A DNA stretch of 64,000 nt from Arenibacter sp. 6A1 (GCF_012272855.1 NZ_JAAXCQ010000021.1:1-64000), one strand, 5' to 3'; counted from the first letter of the stretch, positions 44,270-54,005 are shown. Notes: generated by a model from the letters alone, not told the origin. Translations and numbers: made by a program.

Positions 44270-44272
44270 CAT

Positions 44273-45304
44273 ATGGATACATTAGACGATAAGGATTTTA
44301 ATGAAGAAGAACTTTTTGAGCATTTTAGTTTTAGTGCCTCTAAAGGTCAGGATCCCCTAAGAGTAGATAAGTTTTTAATGAATTTTATTGAAAACGCTAC
44401 AAGAAATAAAATTCAACAAGCAGCCAAAGATGGTAATATATGGGTTAACGGACTAACTGTTAAACAAAATTACAAGGTAAAGGCCGGTGATAATGTGCGG
44501 GTTATGTTTGCGCATCCTCCACACGAGATGTTGCTGGTGCCAGAAGATATTCCGATAGATATTGTTTATGAAGACGATGCGCTGATGGTGGTTAACAAGC
44601 CAGCCGGTATGGTAGTACATCCTGGACATGGCAACTACTCCGGTACATTGATCAATGCCTTGTTGTTTCACAGTGCTAATTTGCCCAAGAACAGCGACGA
44701 ACGCCCAGGTTTGGTGCATCGTATAGATAAGGATACTTCGGGGCTCTTGGTAGTGGCCAAGACAGAAATGGCCATGACACATCTGGCCAAGCAATTTTTT
44801 GATAAAAGTAGCGAACGCGAATATATAGCCTTGGTTTGGGGTAATGTAGAAGAAGATGAAGGGACTATAGAAGGACATATTGGCCGTAATCCTAAAAACA
44901 GGCTGCAAATGCAGGTGTTTCTAGAAGGAGAGCAAGGGAAAGAAGCGGTGACCCATTACAAGGTGGTAGAAAGATTGGGCTATGTAACCTTAATATCCTG
45001 TAGGCTAGAAACGGGAAGAACGCATCAGATCCGTGTACACCTAAAGCATATAGGACATACCCTGTTTAACGATGAAAGATATGGCGGAGATAAGATCTTA
45101 AAAGGAACCACTTTTACAAAATATAAACAGTTTGTAGATAATGCCTTTAAAATTTTGCCGCGACAGGCCCTGCATGCAAAAACCTTAGGATTTGTGCATC
45201 CCGTGAGTGGGGAATATATGAGGTTCGATTCTGAAATTCCGGAAGATATGGTTAGTTGTATCGAAAAATGGAGACATTACGCCAAACACAGTCAAGCAGA
45301 ATAG
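44273..45304 (+). CDS. RluD-family 23S rRNA pseudouridine synthase
   Basis: The 343-residue RluA/RluD-family enzyme converts uridines to pseudouridine in rRNA. An S4 RNA-binding domain is at about 28-90 (RVDKFLMNFIENATRNKIQQA, then VNGLTVKQNYKVKAGD). The catalytic domain shows MVVNKPAGMVVHPG, the motif with the catalytic Asp GLVHRIDKDTSGLLVVAKT near 145-165, and RLETGRTHQIRVHLKHIGH. The layout is that of RluD, which modifies 1911/1915/1917 in E. coli, but the exact target is not provable from sequence. It overlaps no gene and follows PASTA closely. Confidence 0.93.
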   Translation: MDTLDDKDFNEEELFEHFSFSASKGQDPLRVDKFLMNFIENATRNKIQQAAKDGNIWVNGLTVKQNYKVKAGDNVRVMFAHPPHEMLLVPEDIPIDIVYEDDALMVVNKPAGMVVHPGHGNYSGTLINALLFHSANLPKNSDERPGLVHRIDKDTSGLLVVAKTEMAMTHLAKQFFDKSSEREYIALVWGNVEEDEGTIEGHIGRNPKNRLQMQVFLEGEQGKEAVTHYKVVERLGYVTLISCRLETGRTHQIRVHLKHIGHTLFNDERYGGDKILKGTTFTKYKQFVDNAFKILPRQALHAKTLGFVHPVSGEYMRFDSEIPEDMVSCIEKWRHYAKHSQAE

Positions 45305-45343
45305 ATTTAATTGATTTCCGTATCGATAACTACAGTGGTGGTT

Positions 45344-45376
45344 TTTGGGAAATCTAAGTTTTGAAAGTTATTTTTG
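45344..45376 (+). promoter_or_regulatory. yaaA promoter
   Basis: TTTG (45344-45347), 21 bases, TATTTTTG (45369-45376), about 60 bases before the yaaA ATG. Confidence 0.45.
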
Positions 45377-45435
45377 AGTGTCGTTTTGTACCAACAACGG
45401 TAAATTAAGAATTAATACAGAAGATAAGCATTATA

Positions 45436-46197
45436 ATGAAAATAGTAATTTCGCCTGCAAAGTCGCTAGATTTAAAAAGTACAGTACCCACAAAAGACTT
45501 TTCCCTGCCGGTTTTTTTAGAACAAGCGGCAGAATTAAATAAGGTACTTGCCAAAAAAAAGCCCAAAGATCTATCAGCTCTTATGGGGATTTCGGACAAT
45601 TTGGCGCAATTAAATTGGGAAAGGAATCAAGCGTTTTCTACTCCCTTTACGCCAGAAAATGCTAGGGCAGCCGTTTATGCTTTTAATGGTGATGTCTACC
45701 AAGGATTGGATGCCTATAGTATACCAACTTCGGCATTGGAAAGGCTACAGGGGACCCTTAGGATACTGTCGGGCTTGTATGGGGTATTAAAACCTTTAGA
45801 TTTAATTCAGGCATACCGATTGGAAATGGGGACCCAATTAAAAGTAGGAAGAAAGAAGAATTTATACGAGTATTGGAAAACACCACTGACAGCCCAATTA
45901 AATTCCGAAATGGAAGAAGGGGAGTTGTTGGTAAACTTGGCCAGTAACGAGTATTTCAGTGCCGTAGATACAAAAGTATTACAGGCGACCGTCATAAGCC
46001 CGGTTTTTAAAGAGTGGAAAAACGATAACTTAAAGATTATCAGTTTTTATGCTAAAAAGGCCCGTGGTACCATGGCGAGGTATATTTTAGACACCGATGC
46101 CGCAACTTTGGATGATATACGTGCTTTTGACCGCGATGGCTATATGTTCAGTAAGGAACATACCTTAAAGGAGCATCAGCCCGTATTTATCAGGTAG
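45436..46197 (+). CDS. yaaA: Peroxide stress protein YaaA
   Basis: The 253-residue YaaA/DUF328 protein is known in E. coli to lower intracellular free iron during H2O2 stress. Conserved blocks are [12 protein letters not shown] at the start, then [13 protein letters not shown] near 95-107, [25 protein letters not shown] near 121-145, and [10 protein letters not shown] near 175-184. The C-terminal [16 protein letters not shown] and FDRDGYMF complete the family. It is followed by a terminator that overlaps the end of the convergent bTHX gene. Confidence 0.93.
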   Translation: MKIVISPAKSLDLKSTVPTKDFSLPVFLEQAAELNKVLAKKKPKDLSALMGISDNLAQLNWERNQAFSTPFTPENARAAVYAFNGDVYQGLDAYSIPTSALERLQGTLRILSGLYGVLKPLDLIQAYRLEMGTQLKVGRKKNLYEYWKTPLTAQLNSEMEEGELLVNLASNEYFSAVDTKVLQATVISPVFKEWKNDNLKIISFYAKKARGTMARYILDTDAATLDDIRAFDRDGYMFSKEHTLKEHQPVFIR

Positions 46198-46220
46198 AAA
46201 CAAAATGTTATACATAATAG

Positions 46221-46252
46221 AATAAGCCTCTCTCAGAGGCTTATTTTTTTTT
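46221..46252 (+). terminator. yaaA terminator overlapping the bTHX stop
   Basis: The stem AATAAGCCTCT / AGAGGCTTATT has a 3-base loop, then 9 T. The T-run encodes the terminal lysines of bTHX on the other strand. Confidence 0.9.
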
Positions 46253-46369
46253 GCCTACACTTATCTTTTCTTCAATAGAAGGCTTTCTTTTTAACTTTCG
46301 TTTTCGCCTTGTCCCGTAGGTTCCATTGATAATCTTACCTCTTTTCGATTTTTTATCGCCTTTTCCCAT
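46241..46369 (-). CDS. Small ribosomal protein bTHX (30S THX)
   Basis: The 42-residue highly basic protein starts MGKGDKKSKRGKIINGTYG and then RRKRKLKRKP. This N-terminal pattern (GKGDKKxKRGKI, G-[ST]-YG) is diagnostic of the THX ribosomal protein, known from Thermus and widespread in Bacteroidota, which binds the head of the 30S subunit. A -7 box TACTTTTG (46437-46444) lies upstream. A second short lysine-rich frame begins at 46416 and overlaps its start out of frame. The gene is too small for most ORF searches and its stop falls in the yaaA terminator. Confidence 0.9.
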   Translation of the reverse strand: MGKGDKKSKRGKIINGTYGTRRKRKLKRKPSIEEKISVGKKK

Positions 46370-46436
46370 TTTTCGGATTTTAAATTTTTCTTGAAGTTAT
46401 ACTTTTTAAAAGCCATTGTCAAGTTTTAGGTCCATT

Positions 46437-46444
46437 CAAAAGTA
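46437..46444 (-). promoter_or_regulatory. -7 box upstream of bTHX
   Basis: The minus strand reads TACTTTTG (TAnnTTTG), 68 bases before the bTHX ATG, giving a leader of about 60 bases. Confidence 0.4.
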
Positions 46445-46653
46445 GTTTTTTGGTTTTTATCCATACCGATATTCCTTAGAAGTCGATAGAACGCTTTTTG
46501 TCGGGCATTAAGGAAAGTTAAACGTTGATATAAAATCTCTTAAATAAAAAAATGTAGCTTTAGAAAGGCTCTTGATTGGATGAAAATGTATAAATTATAA
46601 ATGTTTTTGGTCCTGCCCAGCAAAAAAAGAATTTATAATAAAAACTTATAAGC

Positions 46654-49600
46654 GTGAATATCAAAAAGGTTTTAGTTGCAAACAGAGGAGAGATAGCTAT
46701 TCGGATTTTTAGAGCTTGTGTAGAAATAGGAATAAAAACAGTGGGGGTATATACCTATGAAGACCGGTATTCACTACATCGCTATAAGGCCGATGAAAGC
46801 TACCAAATAGGAGAGGACCATGAGCCATTAAAACCATATTTGGATATGGACAGCCTTATTCAGGTGGCAAAAGAGAATAATGTTGATGCCATACATCCTG
46901 GATACGGATTTTTGTCTGAAAACCCAAAATTTGCGCAAAAATGTGAGGACCATGGGATTATTTTTATAGGCCCTAAAGTAGCTGTTTTAAAGGCCTTGGG
47001 CGATAAAATAACGGCGAAAAGGGTAGCTGTAGACAATAATATCCCCATCATTAGAAGTAGTGAGCTAGCACTGATCAATATAGATGTCGCCCTCTCGGAA
47101 GCGTCAAAAATCGGTTATCCGCTGATGCTAAAAGCGGCTTCGGGGGGCGGTGGACGTGGAATGAGGGTGATCCTTAGCGATAACGACCTTCGAAAAGAGT
47201 TCGATGTGGCCAGACGTGAGTCGCTGAATGCTTTTGGTGATGATACAGTGTTTCTAGAGAAATTTGTAGCCAATCCAAAACATATAGAAATTCAAATAGT
47301 GGCCGATACCCACGGCAATATGGTACACTTGTACGAACGCGATTGTTCCGTGCAGCGCCGGTATCAGAAAGTAATAGAATTTGCCCCGTCGGTAGGCCTG
47401 GAAGAAAAAACCAAAGAGCAGCTATACCGCTATGCCATTGATATTTGTAAGGCAGTAGATTATAATAATATTGGTACGGTCGAATTTCTGCTCGATGAGG
47501 ACGGGAGTATTTATTTTATCGAAGTAAATCCCAGAATACAAGTAGAGCATACCGTTACCGAAATGATTACCAATATAGACTTGGTAAAGACCCAAATATT
47601 TATCGCTGGGGGATATAAATTGTCCGATAAGCAAATTAAAATCCAAGACCAAGATGCAATCCGGGTAACTGGATTTGCCCTGCAATGCCGGATAACCACC
47701 GAAGATCCTGCCAACGATTTTAAACCAGATTACGGGGTGGTTACTACTTATAGGAGCGCTTCGGGCTTAGGGATCCGACTAGATGCCGGAAGTATTTATC
47801 AGGGAGTGACTATTTCTCCCTTCTTCGATTCTATGCTTGTAAAGGTTTCTGCCATTAGTAGAACTTTGGATGGCTCTTGCAGGAAAATGCGCAGGGCCTT
47901 GGCCGAGTTTCGTATCAGAGGGGTGAAGACCAATATGGCATTTCTAGATAATATTCTGAAACATCCCACTTTTAGGGAAGGTAAGGTGACGGTGAATTTT
48001 ATAAAAAACGAGCCCAGCTTATTCGAGTTTATCGAATCTAGGAACCGCGCCAATAAATTATTGGAATATTTGGGCGAGGTAATCGTCAACGGCAATCCAG
48101 ATGTAAAAAACATAACGCCCAACGTAGTATTTACCAAACCTAAGGTACCTGCCTTTTCAAAAACCGAAGCGTACCCAAAAGGAAGTAAAGATCTGTTGAC
48201 TGAACTGGGGCCAGAGAATTTTTCCCAATGGTTAAAAGCAGAAAAGAAGGTTCATTTTACCGATACTACCATGCGCGATGCTCACCAAAGTTTGTTGGCG
48301 ACACGGATGAGAACGGCAGATATGCTAAAAGTGGCCGAGGGCTATGCCAAAAATCATCCAGAAGTATTTAGTATGGAAGTCTGGGGGGGAGCGACTTTCG
48401 ATGTTTGTCTGCGGTTTTTGCAAGAAAACCCTTGGGAACGCTTAAGTCTGCTGCGAAAAGCTATCCCCAATATATTATTGCAAATGCTTATAAGAGGGTC
48501 TAACGGTGTCGGATATACCGCATATCCCGATAACCTGATTCAGCGCTTTGTAGAAGAATCATGGAATTCCGGGATCGATGTTTTTCGGATTTTCGATTCC
48601 CTGAACTGGATGAAATCGATTGCCCCATGTATAGAATATGTCCGCACTAAAACAGACGGACTAGCAGAAGGTTCCATTTGCTACACCGGCGATATTCTAG
48701 ACCCCTCCAAATCTAAATACGATCTAAAGTATTACCTGCGCTTGGCCAAGGATATCGAAAATTCGGGGGCTCATATTTTGGGGGTCAAGGATATGGCAGG
48801 CCTGTTAAAACCATATGCGGCCTATGAATTGATATCGGCCTTAAAAGCAGAAATAAATATTCCTATTCACTTGCATACCCACGATACCTCCTCCATACAA
48901 TCGGCAACCTATTTAAAAGCAATAGAAGCAGGGGTCGATGTGGTCGATGTGGCCCTAGGAGGACTATCCGGATTAACAGCACAGCCCAACTTCAATGCCA
49001 TGGTAGAAATGCTGAGGTTTCACGAGCGCGAAAATAAATTCGATACCGATACATTGGCAGCGTATTCTAATTATTGGGAAGCTGTTCGGAAGTATTACTA
49101 CCCTTTTGAATCTGGCTTAAAATCGGGTACGGGAGAGGTGTATAAACATGAAATTCCAGGTGGCCAATATTCCAACCTAAAAGGACAGGCCATAGCCTTG
49201 GGATTGGAGGACAAATTTCCTGAAGTGACTAAAATGTATGGGGAAGTGAATACCTTATTCGGCGATATTATTAAGGTAACGCCTAGTTCGAAAGTAGTCG
49301 GGGATATGGCCCAATACATGATCAGTAATAACTTAACGGTTGCGGATGTCTTGGAAAAAGGCGACACCATTTCCTTTCCGCAATCGGTGATAGGATTCTT
49401 TAAAGGAGATTTGGGACAGCCCGTAGGAGGCTTTCCGGAAAATATAAAAAAACTTGTCCTCAAAGATCAAAAATCATATTCCGAAAGACCCAATGCACAT
49501 TTAGAAGCCATAGATTTTGAAAAGGAATTTGCCGCTTTTAAGCGCGACTTTAACCACGGTATGGGACGTGAACTGATGATCACCGATTTTTTATCCTTTA

Positions 49601-50106
49601 AATTGTACCCCAAAGTTTTTACGGAAGCCTATAATAATCATTTAAAATACGGGAATGTAATGCGTATTCCTACCAAGAACTTCTTCTATGGGATGGATAT
49701 AGGGGAGGAGATTATGGTAGAATTGGATAGGGGGAAAAATGTTTTGATATCCTTGATGTTAAAGGGAGAACCAGATGATTCGGGAAATGTAAATGTTTTC
49801 TTTAAGGTCAATGGACAAATGCGTAACGTGGTCATCAAAGACCGTTCGGTAAAAGTATTAAAGGTAGAAAATGCCAAAGCAGATATGTCCAATACCAAAG
49901 AAGTTGGTGCCCCTTTACAAGGAATGCTATCTTCGGTACTGGTAAAAAGGGGGGAAGAGGTGAAAAAAAATCAACCCTTATTTGTCATAGAAGCTATGAA
50001 AATGGAGACTACCGTAACTGCAGCCGAAGCCGGAATAGTAGATAGAATTCAGTTAAAAGGCGGATCCTTGGTAAACTCCGAAGATTTGGTGCTGGTCTTA
50101 AAGTAA
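46654..50106 (+). CDS. pyc: Pyruvate carboxylase
   Basis: This biotin enzyme carboxylates pyruvate to oxaloacetate, replenishing the TCA cycle. It has 1150 residues, the full alpha4-type length. The biotin carboxylase domain (about 1-460) has ANRGEIAIRIFRACVEIG, AASGGGGRGMRVI and the VNPRIQVEHTVTE active site. The carboxyltransferase domain (about 530-810) has DTTMRDAHQSLLATRMRT and GVKDMAGLLKP. The C-terminal biotinyl domain has the biotin lysine in VIEAMKMETTV near 1112. The start is GTG; the conserved NIKKVLVANRGEIA follows at once and no ATG is near. It would be a substrate of the BirA at 35.4 kb. Confidence 0.97.
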   Translation: MNIKKVLVANRGEIAIRIFRACVEIGIKTVGVYTYEDRYSLHRYKADESYQIGEDHEPLKPYLDMDSLIQVAKENNVDAIHPGYGFLSENPKFAQKCEDHGIIFIGPKVAVLKALGDKITAKRVAVDNNIPIIRSSELALINIDVALSEASKIGYPLMLKAASGGGGRGMRVILSDNDLRKEFDVARRESLNAFGDDTVFLEKFVANPKHIEIQIVADTHGNMVHLYERDCSVQRRYQKVIEFAPSVGLEEKTKEQLYRYAIDICKAVDYNNIGTVEFLLDEDGSIYFIEVNPRIQVEHTVTEMITNIDLVKTQIFIAGGYKLSDKQIKIQDQDAIRVTGFALQCRITTEDPANDFKPDYGVVTTYRSASGLGIRLDAGSIYQGVTISPFFDSMLVKVSAISRTLDGSCRKMRRALAEFRIRGVKTNMAFLDNILKHPTFREGKVTVNFIKNEPSLFEFIESRNRANKLLEYLGEVIVNGNPDVKNITPNVVFTKPKVPAFSKTEAYPKGSKDLLTELGPENFSQWLKAEKKVHFTDTTMRDAHQSLLATRMRTADMLKVAEGYAKNHPEVFSMEVWGGATFDVCLRFLQENPWERLSLLRKAIPNILLQMLIRGSNGVGYTAYPDNLIQRFVEESWNSGIDVFRIFDSLNWMKSIAPCIEYVRTKTDGLAEGSICYTGDILDPSKSKYDLKYYLRLAKDIENSGAHILGVKDMAGLLKPYAAYELISALKAEINIPIHLHTHDTSSIQSATYLKAIEAGVDVVDVALGGLSGLTAQPNFNAMVEMLRFHERENKFDTDTLAAYSNYWEAVRKYYYPFESGLKSGTGEVYKHEIPGGQYSNLKGQAIALGLEDKFPEVTKMYGEVNTLFGDIIKVTPSSKVVGDMAQYMISNNLTVADVLEKGDTISFPQSVIGFFKGDLGQPVGGFPENIKKLVLKDQKSYSERPNAHLEAIDFEKEFAAFKRDFNHGMGRELMITDFLSFKLYPKVFTEAYNNHLKYGNVMRIPTKNFFYGMDIGEEIMVELDRGKNVLISLMLKGEPDDSGNVNVFFKVNGQMRNVVIKDRSVKVLKVENAKADMSNTKEVGAPLQGMLSSVLVKRGEEVKKNQPLFVIEAMKMETTVTAAEAGIVDRIQLKGGSLVNSEDLVLVLK

Positions 50107-50120
50107 ACTGAAAATCACCC

Positions 50121-50852
50121 ATGGCGCCTTTTTTACATACCCATCCGTACGAACCTTTTTTATTTAAAGAGGCGACTAAATTAATTGTAGGTACCCTACC
50201 GCCACCAAGGTTTACCATCGGCGATTTAAAGGAAGGCGATGTCGATTTTTGTTACGGTAGTAGGGACGGGCAATTATGGCCTATATTAGATGAGATTTTT
50301 AAGCTGAATCTAAAGTTTGAAACAACTGAGGAAGCGGCTCAACAACGGATCGATTTTTTGAGGCAACGTAAAATAGGTATCTGTGATATTGTAGCAAGCG
50401 CAGAAAGAACTAAGATTGATGCCTCCGATGTCGGCATGGAAAATATCCAATTGCGGAATTTATTGGGATACTTACGAGAATATCCCAATGTAAATACCCT
50501 TTTATTTACCGGAGGGAATAGTAAAAATGGACCTGAGTATTTTTTCAGGAGACATTTAAAAGAAAATGGATTGCGATTAAGACTACTGTCCAATGAGGTG
50601 CCTCGTATCCATGAATTTGACTTGCCAATTACAAATGCCTTGGATATTGCGATTTCTAGGGGGAGACAACCATTAGTAAGCGCTAAAACAGAAATTAGTA
50701 CAAGGCAAATAAAAACCGTGTCCTTAATAGCCCCGTCCGGTGCAGCCAATAGGGCAGTGGGGAGTTTACAGGCATATAAGGAAATGAAAAAACAACACCC
50801 GGAACTCAATACTATCGATTTCCGGGTGTTGCAGTATAAGGCTTTTTTCTAA
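50121..50852 (+). CDS. Uracil-DNA glycosylase superfamily protein
   Basis: The 243-residue protein has the UDG-superfamily fold marks: LIVGTLPPPRF in place of the GxxPG water-activating loop, FCYGSRDGQLWPILDEIF (the FW-type aromatic base-stacking motif), and the C-terminal LIAPSGAANRAVG, resembling the S/N-rich DNA intercalation loop. A base-excision repair role on uracil or a deaminated base is inferred. The divergent first motif means the activity may differ from Ung. It starts 14 bases after pyc, so it is probably co-transcribed. A 12-bp inverted repeat lies in the last codons. Confidence 0.78.
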   Translation: MAPFLHTHPYEPFLFKEATKLIVGTLPPPRFTIGDLKEGDVDFCYGSRDGQLWPILDEIFKLNLKFETTEEAAQQRIDFLRQRKIGICDIVASAERTKIDASDVGMENIQLRNLLGYLREYPNVNTLLFTGGNSKNGPEYFFRRHLKENGLRLRLLSNEVPRIHEFDLPITNALDIAISRGRQPLVSAKTEISTRQIKTVSLIAPSGAANRAVGSLQAYKEMKKQHPELNTIDFRVLQYKAFF

Positions 50853-51294
50853 ATTATGAAGAACAAGCTTGCTCCCTTTGAAAAATAGACCTATTATTAT
50901 TATGATACTTCCTACTTTTTGTTTTGTTGTTTTTTTATGGTGTCTTCATCGAAATTAATTTTATTGGTTTCAATGCTGGTATTACCAGTAGGGTTGGTTG
51001 GATTCTCTTGTGTTACTTTTCTTTTAAACTTTCTGTTTTCACTAATTATTCCCATATATTTTATGTTTTTAGGTTCACCTATAACATAAAAAAAAGCTGT
51101 CAATATTTCCGTTAATGAAGTATAAAACCTTTGTTATAGACTGTTAAATATGGGGTGCGGTAGGGTTTTGTGTTATTAGTATTAGTGATAAGTGAGCTCT
51201 TTTATGTGTGCAGCTTATAGATGAAAGCATTATGGTCCACTTCTGTATTGTAGAAAATGGACCATCGGGTATAGCATTCCTTAACAGGAAATGT
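50853..51294. other. Intergenic region between UDG-like gene and trpA
   Basis: About 440 bases hold only one possible short reading frame (50912-51055). An imperfect hairpin lies at 51232-51265 (ATGGTCCA / TGGACCAT) and a smaller CCTT/AAGG palindrome near 51280. Both lie just past the trpA stop and may end or process the trp mRNA, though neither has a strong T-run on the minus strand. Confidence 0.55.
50912..51055 (-). CDS. Possible 47-residue hypothetical protein
   Basis: A short frame from MGIISENRKFKRKV ends with a lysine-rich tail (DTIKKQQNKK). It is hydrophilic, with an NPTNPTGNTS segment. No homologue family is recognised. It is preferred over the overlapping plus-strand frame because it has a plausible start and charge pattern, but no -7 box was found, so it may be spurious. 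Confidence 0.35.
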   Translation of the reverse strand: MGIISENRKFKRKVTQENPTNPTGNTSIETNKINFDEDTIKKQQNKK

Positions 51295-52068
51295 TTATTG
51301 TTTAACAGCTAGAATTCCCTCTATAAAATCTGGAATCTTTTCTACACCATGGTTGGTGAGATGCTTTACAAAAGCCGAACCTATAATGGCCCCGCTGGCC
51401 GTTTTCGTGGCTTGCTGAAAAGTTTCGGCATTGCTGATGCCAAACCCGATAATCTGAGGGTTTTTTAGGTGCATATCGGCTATCCTTTGGAAATACTGCT
51501 CTTGGGTGTTTCCAAAACCATCCTGGGATCCGGTTACGCTGGCAGAACTAACCATATAAATAAACCCGTCCGAGGCAGCATCTATTTTTAGAATACGCTC
51601 GTCACTGGTCTGTGGGGTTATTAGAAAGATATGGGCAAGGCCGTATTTTTTAAAAATATCCTCGTATTGGTCCTGATATACATCTAAAGGCAAATCGGGT
51701 AATATAAGTCCGTCTATACCAATTTCCTGACATTTTTTACAAAAGGCTTCTACGCCGTATTGAAAAATAGGATTAAAATACCCCATGATGATCAAAGGAA
51801 TGCGTACCGATTTACGGATGTTTTTAAGCTGTTCGAATAAAATAGCGGTAGTCATTCCGTTTGTTAATGCTTGGGTAGAACTGGCCTGAATGGTAGGGCC
51901 ATCGGCCAAGGGGTCGCTAAAGGGCAATCCTATCTCTATCATATCGACCCCGTTTTTTTCGAGATCTTGAATGATTTTTACCGTATCGTTTAAAGCAGGG
52001 TATCCCGCTGTAAAATATATGGACAATAATTTTTTGTCCTCTTGTAATTTTTGATTTATTCTGTTCAT
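51295..52068 (-). CDS. trpA: Tryptophan synthase alpha chain
   Basis: TrpA cleaves indole-3-glycerol phosphate to indole and glyceraldehyde 3-phosphate. It has 257 residues. The catalytic Glu is in MIEIGLPFSDPLADGP (Glu near 43) and the Asp near 54 is in DPLADGPTIQ. GLILPDLPLD and FGISNAETFQQAT with the GSAFVKHL end are present. It is the last gene of the trp operon, 69 bases after trpB, with a 12-bp stem in that gap. Confidence 0.96.
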   Translation of the reverse strand: MNRINQKLQEDKKLLSIYFTAGYPALNDTVKIIQDLEKNGVDMIEIGLPFSDPLADGPTIQASSTQALTNGMTTAILFEQLKNIRKSVRIPLIIMGYFNPIFQYGVEAFCKKCQEIGIDGLILPDLPLDVYQDQYEDIFKKYGLAHIFLITPQTSDERILKIDAASDGFIYMVSSASVTGSQDGFGNTQEQYFQRIADMHLKNPQIIGFGISNAETFQQATKTASGAIIGSAFVKHLTNHGVEKIPDFIEGILAVKQ

Positions 52069-52093
52069 CTTTTTGGAAATAGTGTCGTTGGGG

Positions 52094-52129
52094 GATAAAC
52101 AAGGAAATAAGCTTATCTCCTTGTTTATC
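52094..52129 (-). promoter_or_regulatory. Stem-loop in the trpB-trpA gap
   Basis: A perfect 12-bp stem (GATAAACAAGGA / TCCTTGTTTATC) has a 12-base loop, itself containing the ATAAGCTTAT palindrome. There is no T-run, so processing or mRNA-stability control is more likely than termination. Confidence 0.6.
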
Positions 52130-52137
52130 CATCCAAT

Positions 52138-53319
52138 CTATAGTTTAAAATAATCGATATAGGTACCTAAATCTTTATCGCCACGCCCCGATAGGTTGAT
52201 AACGACCACATCATCTGGTTTAAAAGTTTTTGTTTCTAAAACAGCAAAGGCATGCGAGGATTCTATGGCTGGAATAATACCTTCTAATTTGGAGAGTTGC
52301 ATTCCGGCCTGCATGGCCTGATCATCGGTTACTGCAATAAATTCTGCCCGTCCCGATTTGTACAAATGGGCATGCATTGGGCCAACACCAGGGTAATCCA
52401 AGCCGGCAGAAATAGAATATGGTTCTGTGATCTGACCATCTTGGGTCTGCATTAATAAGGTTTTACAACCGTGAATAATACCTTCTTTGCCCAGTACCGA
52501 TGTGGCGGCACTTTCTCCAGTGTCAATACCTTTTCCGGCCGCTTCAACAGCAATGATACCAACTTCTTTTTCGTGTAAAAAATGATAGAAGGTACCGGCA
52601 GCATTACTACCACCCCCAACACAGGCTACCACGTAATCTGGGTTTTCCTTGCCTTCCTTTTCTTTTAACTGCCATTTTATTTCTTCGGAGATGATAGACT
52701 GAAACCTGGTCACCATATCTGGGTAGGGGTGTGGGCCAATAGCGGAACCTATAATATAATGCGTGTCTACCGGATTATTGATCCAATCGCGAATGGCTTC
52801 ATTGGTCGCATCCTTTAAGGTTCGGCTCCCGGAAAGGGCAGGCCTTACTTCGGCACCCAACATCTTCATTCTAGCAACATTGGGGGCCTGCCGGGCAATA
52901 TCAATTTCACCCATATACACAATACATGCCATTCCCATCAGGGCACACACCGTAGCGGTGGCCACACCGTGCTGTCCGGCGCCAGTCTCAGCAATAATTC
53001 TGGTCTTGCCCAAACGTTTGGCCATTAATATTTGCCCAATGGTATTGTTTACCTTATGAGCACCGGTATGGTTAAGGTCTTCGCGTTTTAAGTATATTTT
53101 GGTGTTGTATCTTTCCGAAAGGCGCTTGGCAAAATATAGGGGAGAAGGCCTACCTACATAATCCTTTAATAATTGGTCAAATTCAGCGATAAATGTAGGG
53201 TCTGCCATCACCTTTAAATACTGCTGTCTCAGGTTCTCTACATTGGGGTACAACATTTCGGGAATAAAGGCTCCGCCAAATTCACCGTAATATCCTTTTT
53301 CGTCTACGTTATAATTCAT
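52138..53319 (-). CDS. trpB: Tryptophan synthase beta chain
   Basis: TrpB condenses indole with serine to make tryptophan, using PLP. It has 393 residues. The Schiff-base lysine is in [15 protein letters not shown] near residue 87 and the PLP phosphate loop is GGGSNAAG near 227. The N-terminal [11 protein letters not shown] and C-terminal [12 protein letters not shown] are also conserved. It belongs to the typical TrpB1 type that pairs with TrpA, whose gene follows. Confidence 0.97.
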   Translation of the reverse strand: MNYNVDEKGYYGEFGGAFIPEMLYPNVENLRQQYLKVMADPTFIAEFDQLLKDYVGRPSPLYFAKRLSERYNTKIYLKREDLNHTGAHKVNNTIGQILMAKRLGKTRIIAETGAGQHGVATATVCALMGMACIVYMGEIDIARQAPNVARMKMLGAEVRPALSGSRTLKDATNEAIRDWINNPVDTHYIIGSAIGPHPYPDMVTRFQSIISEEIKWQLKEKEGKENPDYVVACVGGGSNAAGTFYHFLHEKEVGIIAVEAAGKGIDTGESAATSVLGKEGIIHGCKTLLMQTQDGQITEPYSISAGLDYPGVGPMHAHLYKSGRAEFIAVTDDQAMQAGMQLSKLEGIIPAIESSHAFAVLETKTFKPDDVVVINLSGRGDKDLGTYIDYFKL

Positions 53320-53384
53320 TCTTTAAAGTGTTTTATCCCTATACTTTATTAGCCAATAACGATGGCCAAAGAAGGAAGGTCTTT

Positions 53385-54005
53385 TTATATGTTTTGCTTA
53401 AATGCTTTTAAAAGCGCTATGTCCTTTTCACCAGGTTTAATTTCGAATTTGCTGTTCACGTCAATGGCGTAGCAATATTCAGATTCAGGTCTACTAAGGA
53501 AATCGGCCACCTTGCCCGCTTCTTCTAGTCCAATACCGCCGCTTAAAAAATAAGGTTTGGTGGAAGGGTAGCTTTGTAAAACCTCCCAACTAAATGTATA
53601 GCCGTTTCCTCCAGGTAGTTTTCCCTTGGTATCGAATAAAAAATAATCGCATACCTTTTCGTAGGGAGTTAACAATTGAAAATCGAAATCGTCTTTAATA
53701 GAAAATACCTTTATGATTTCGATCCCCTGGGCTGTAGCGCCTAAAGCCTTACAAAAATCTGGCGATTCTTTTCCGTGCAACTGTACTGCCTGTAGGTCAT
53801 AGGTTGCAATAGTTTTTATAATATCGGAAAGAGAGGTGTCGACAAAAACACCTACTTTTTTAATATTGTCAGGAATCTTCGGCATGCTGCCATTAAAATA
53901 ACGGGAAGAAGGTTCCCAAAATATATACCCCATGTAATCGGGCTGTAAATTTGCGACAGCCAACATATTATCATGGTATTTCATTCCGCATACTTTGAGT
54001 TTCAT
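53385..54005 (-). CDS. trpF: Phosphoribosylanthranilate isomerase
   Basis: TrpF carries out the Amadori rearrangement of PRA to CdRP. It has 206 residues from the ATG at 54005, whose A is also the last base of the trpC stop (TGATG), so translation is coupled. KVCGM with the catalytic Cys is near residue 5, AVQLHGKE and the catalytic Asp in FLFDTKGKLPGGNGYTFSWE follow, and FLSGGIG near 155 is the phosphate site. Confidence 0.95.
   Translation of the reverse strand: MKLKVCGMKYHDNMLAVANLQPDYMGYIFWEPSSRYFNGSMPKIPDNIKKVGVFVDTSLSDIIKTIATYDLQAVQLHGKESPDFCKALGATAQGIEIIKVFSIKDDFDFQLLTPYEKVCDYFLFDTKGKLPGGNGYTFSWEVLQSYPSTKPYFLSGGIGLEEAGKVADFLSRPESEYCYAIDVNSKFEIKPGEKDIALLKAFKQNI

Noticed and set aside
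46291-46416. 41-residue frame MAFKKYNF... as an independent gene
   Set aside because: It overlaps bTHX out of frame and has no recognised family; kept only as a possible coupling frame in the findings.
50924-51115. 63-residue plus-strand hydrophobic frame
   Set aside because: No recognisable features; overlaps a slightly better minus-strand candidate and carries no promoter box.
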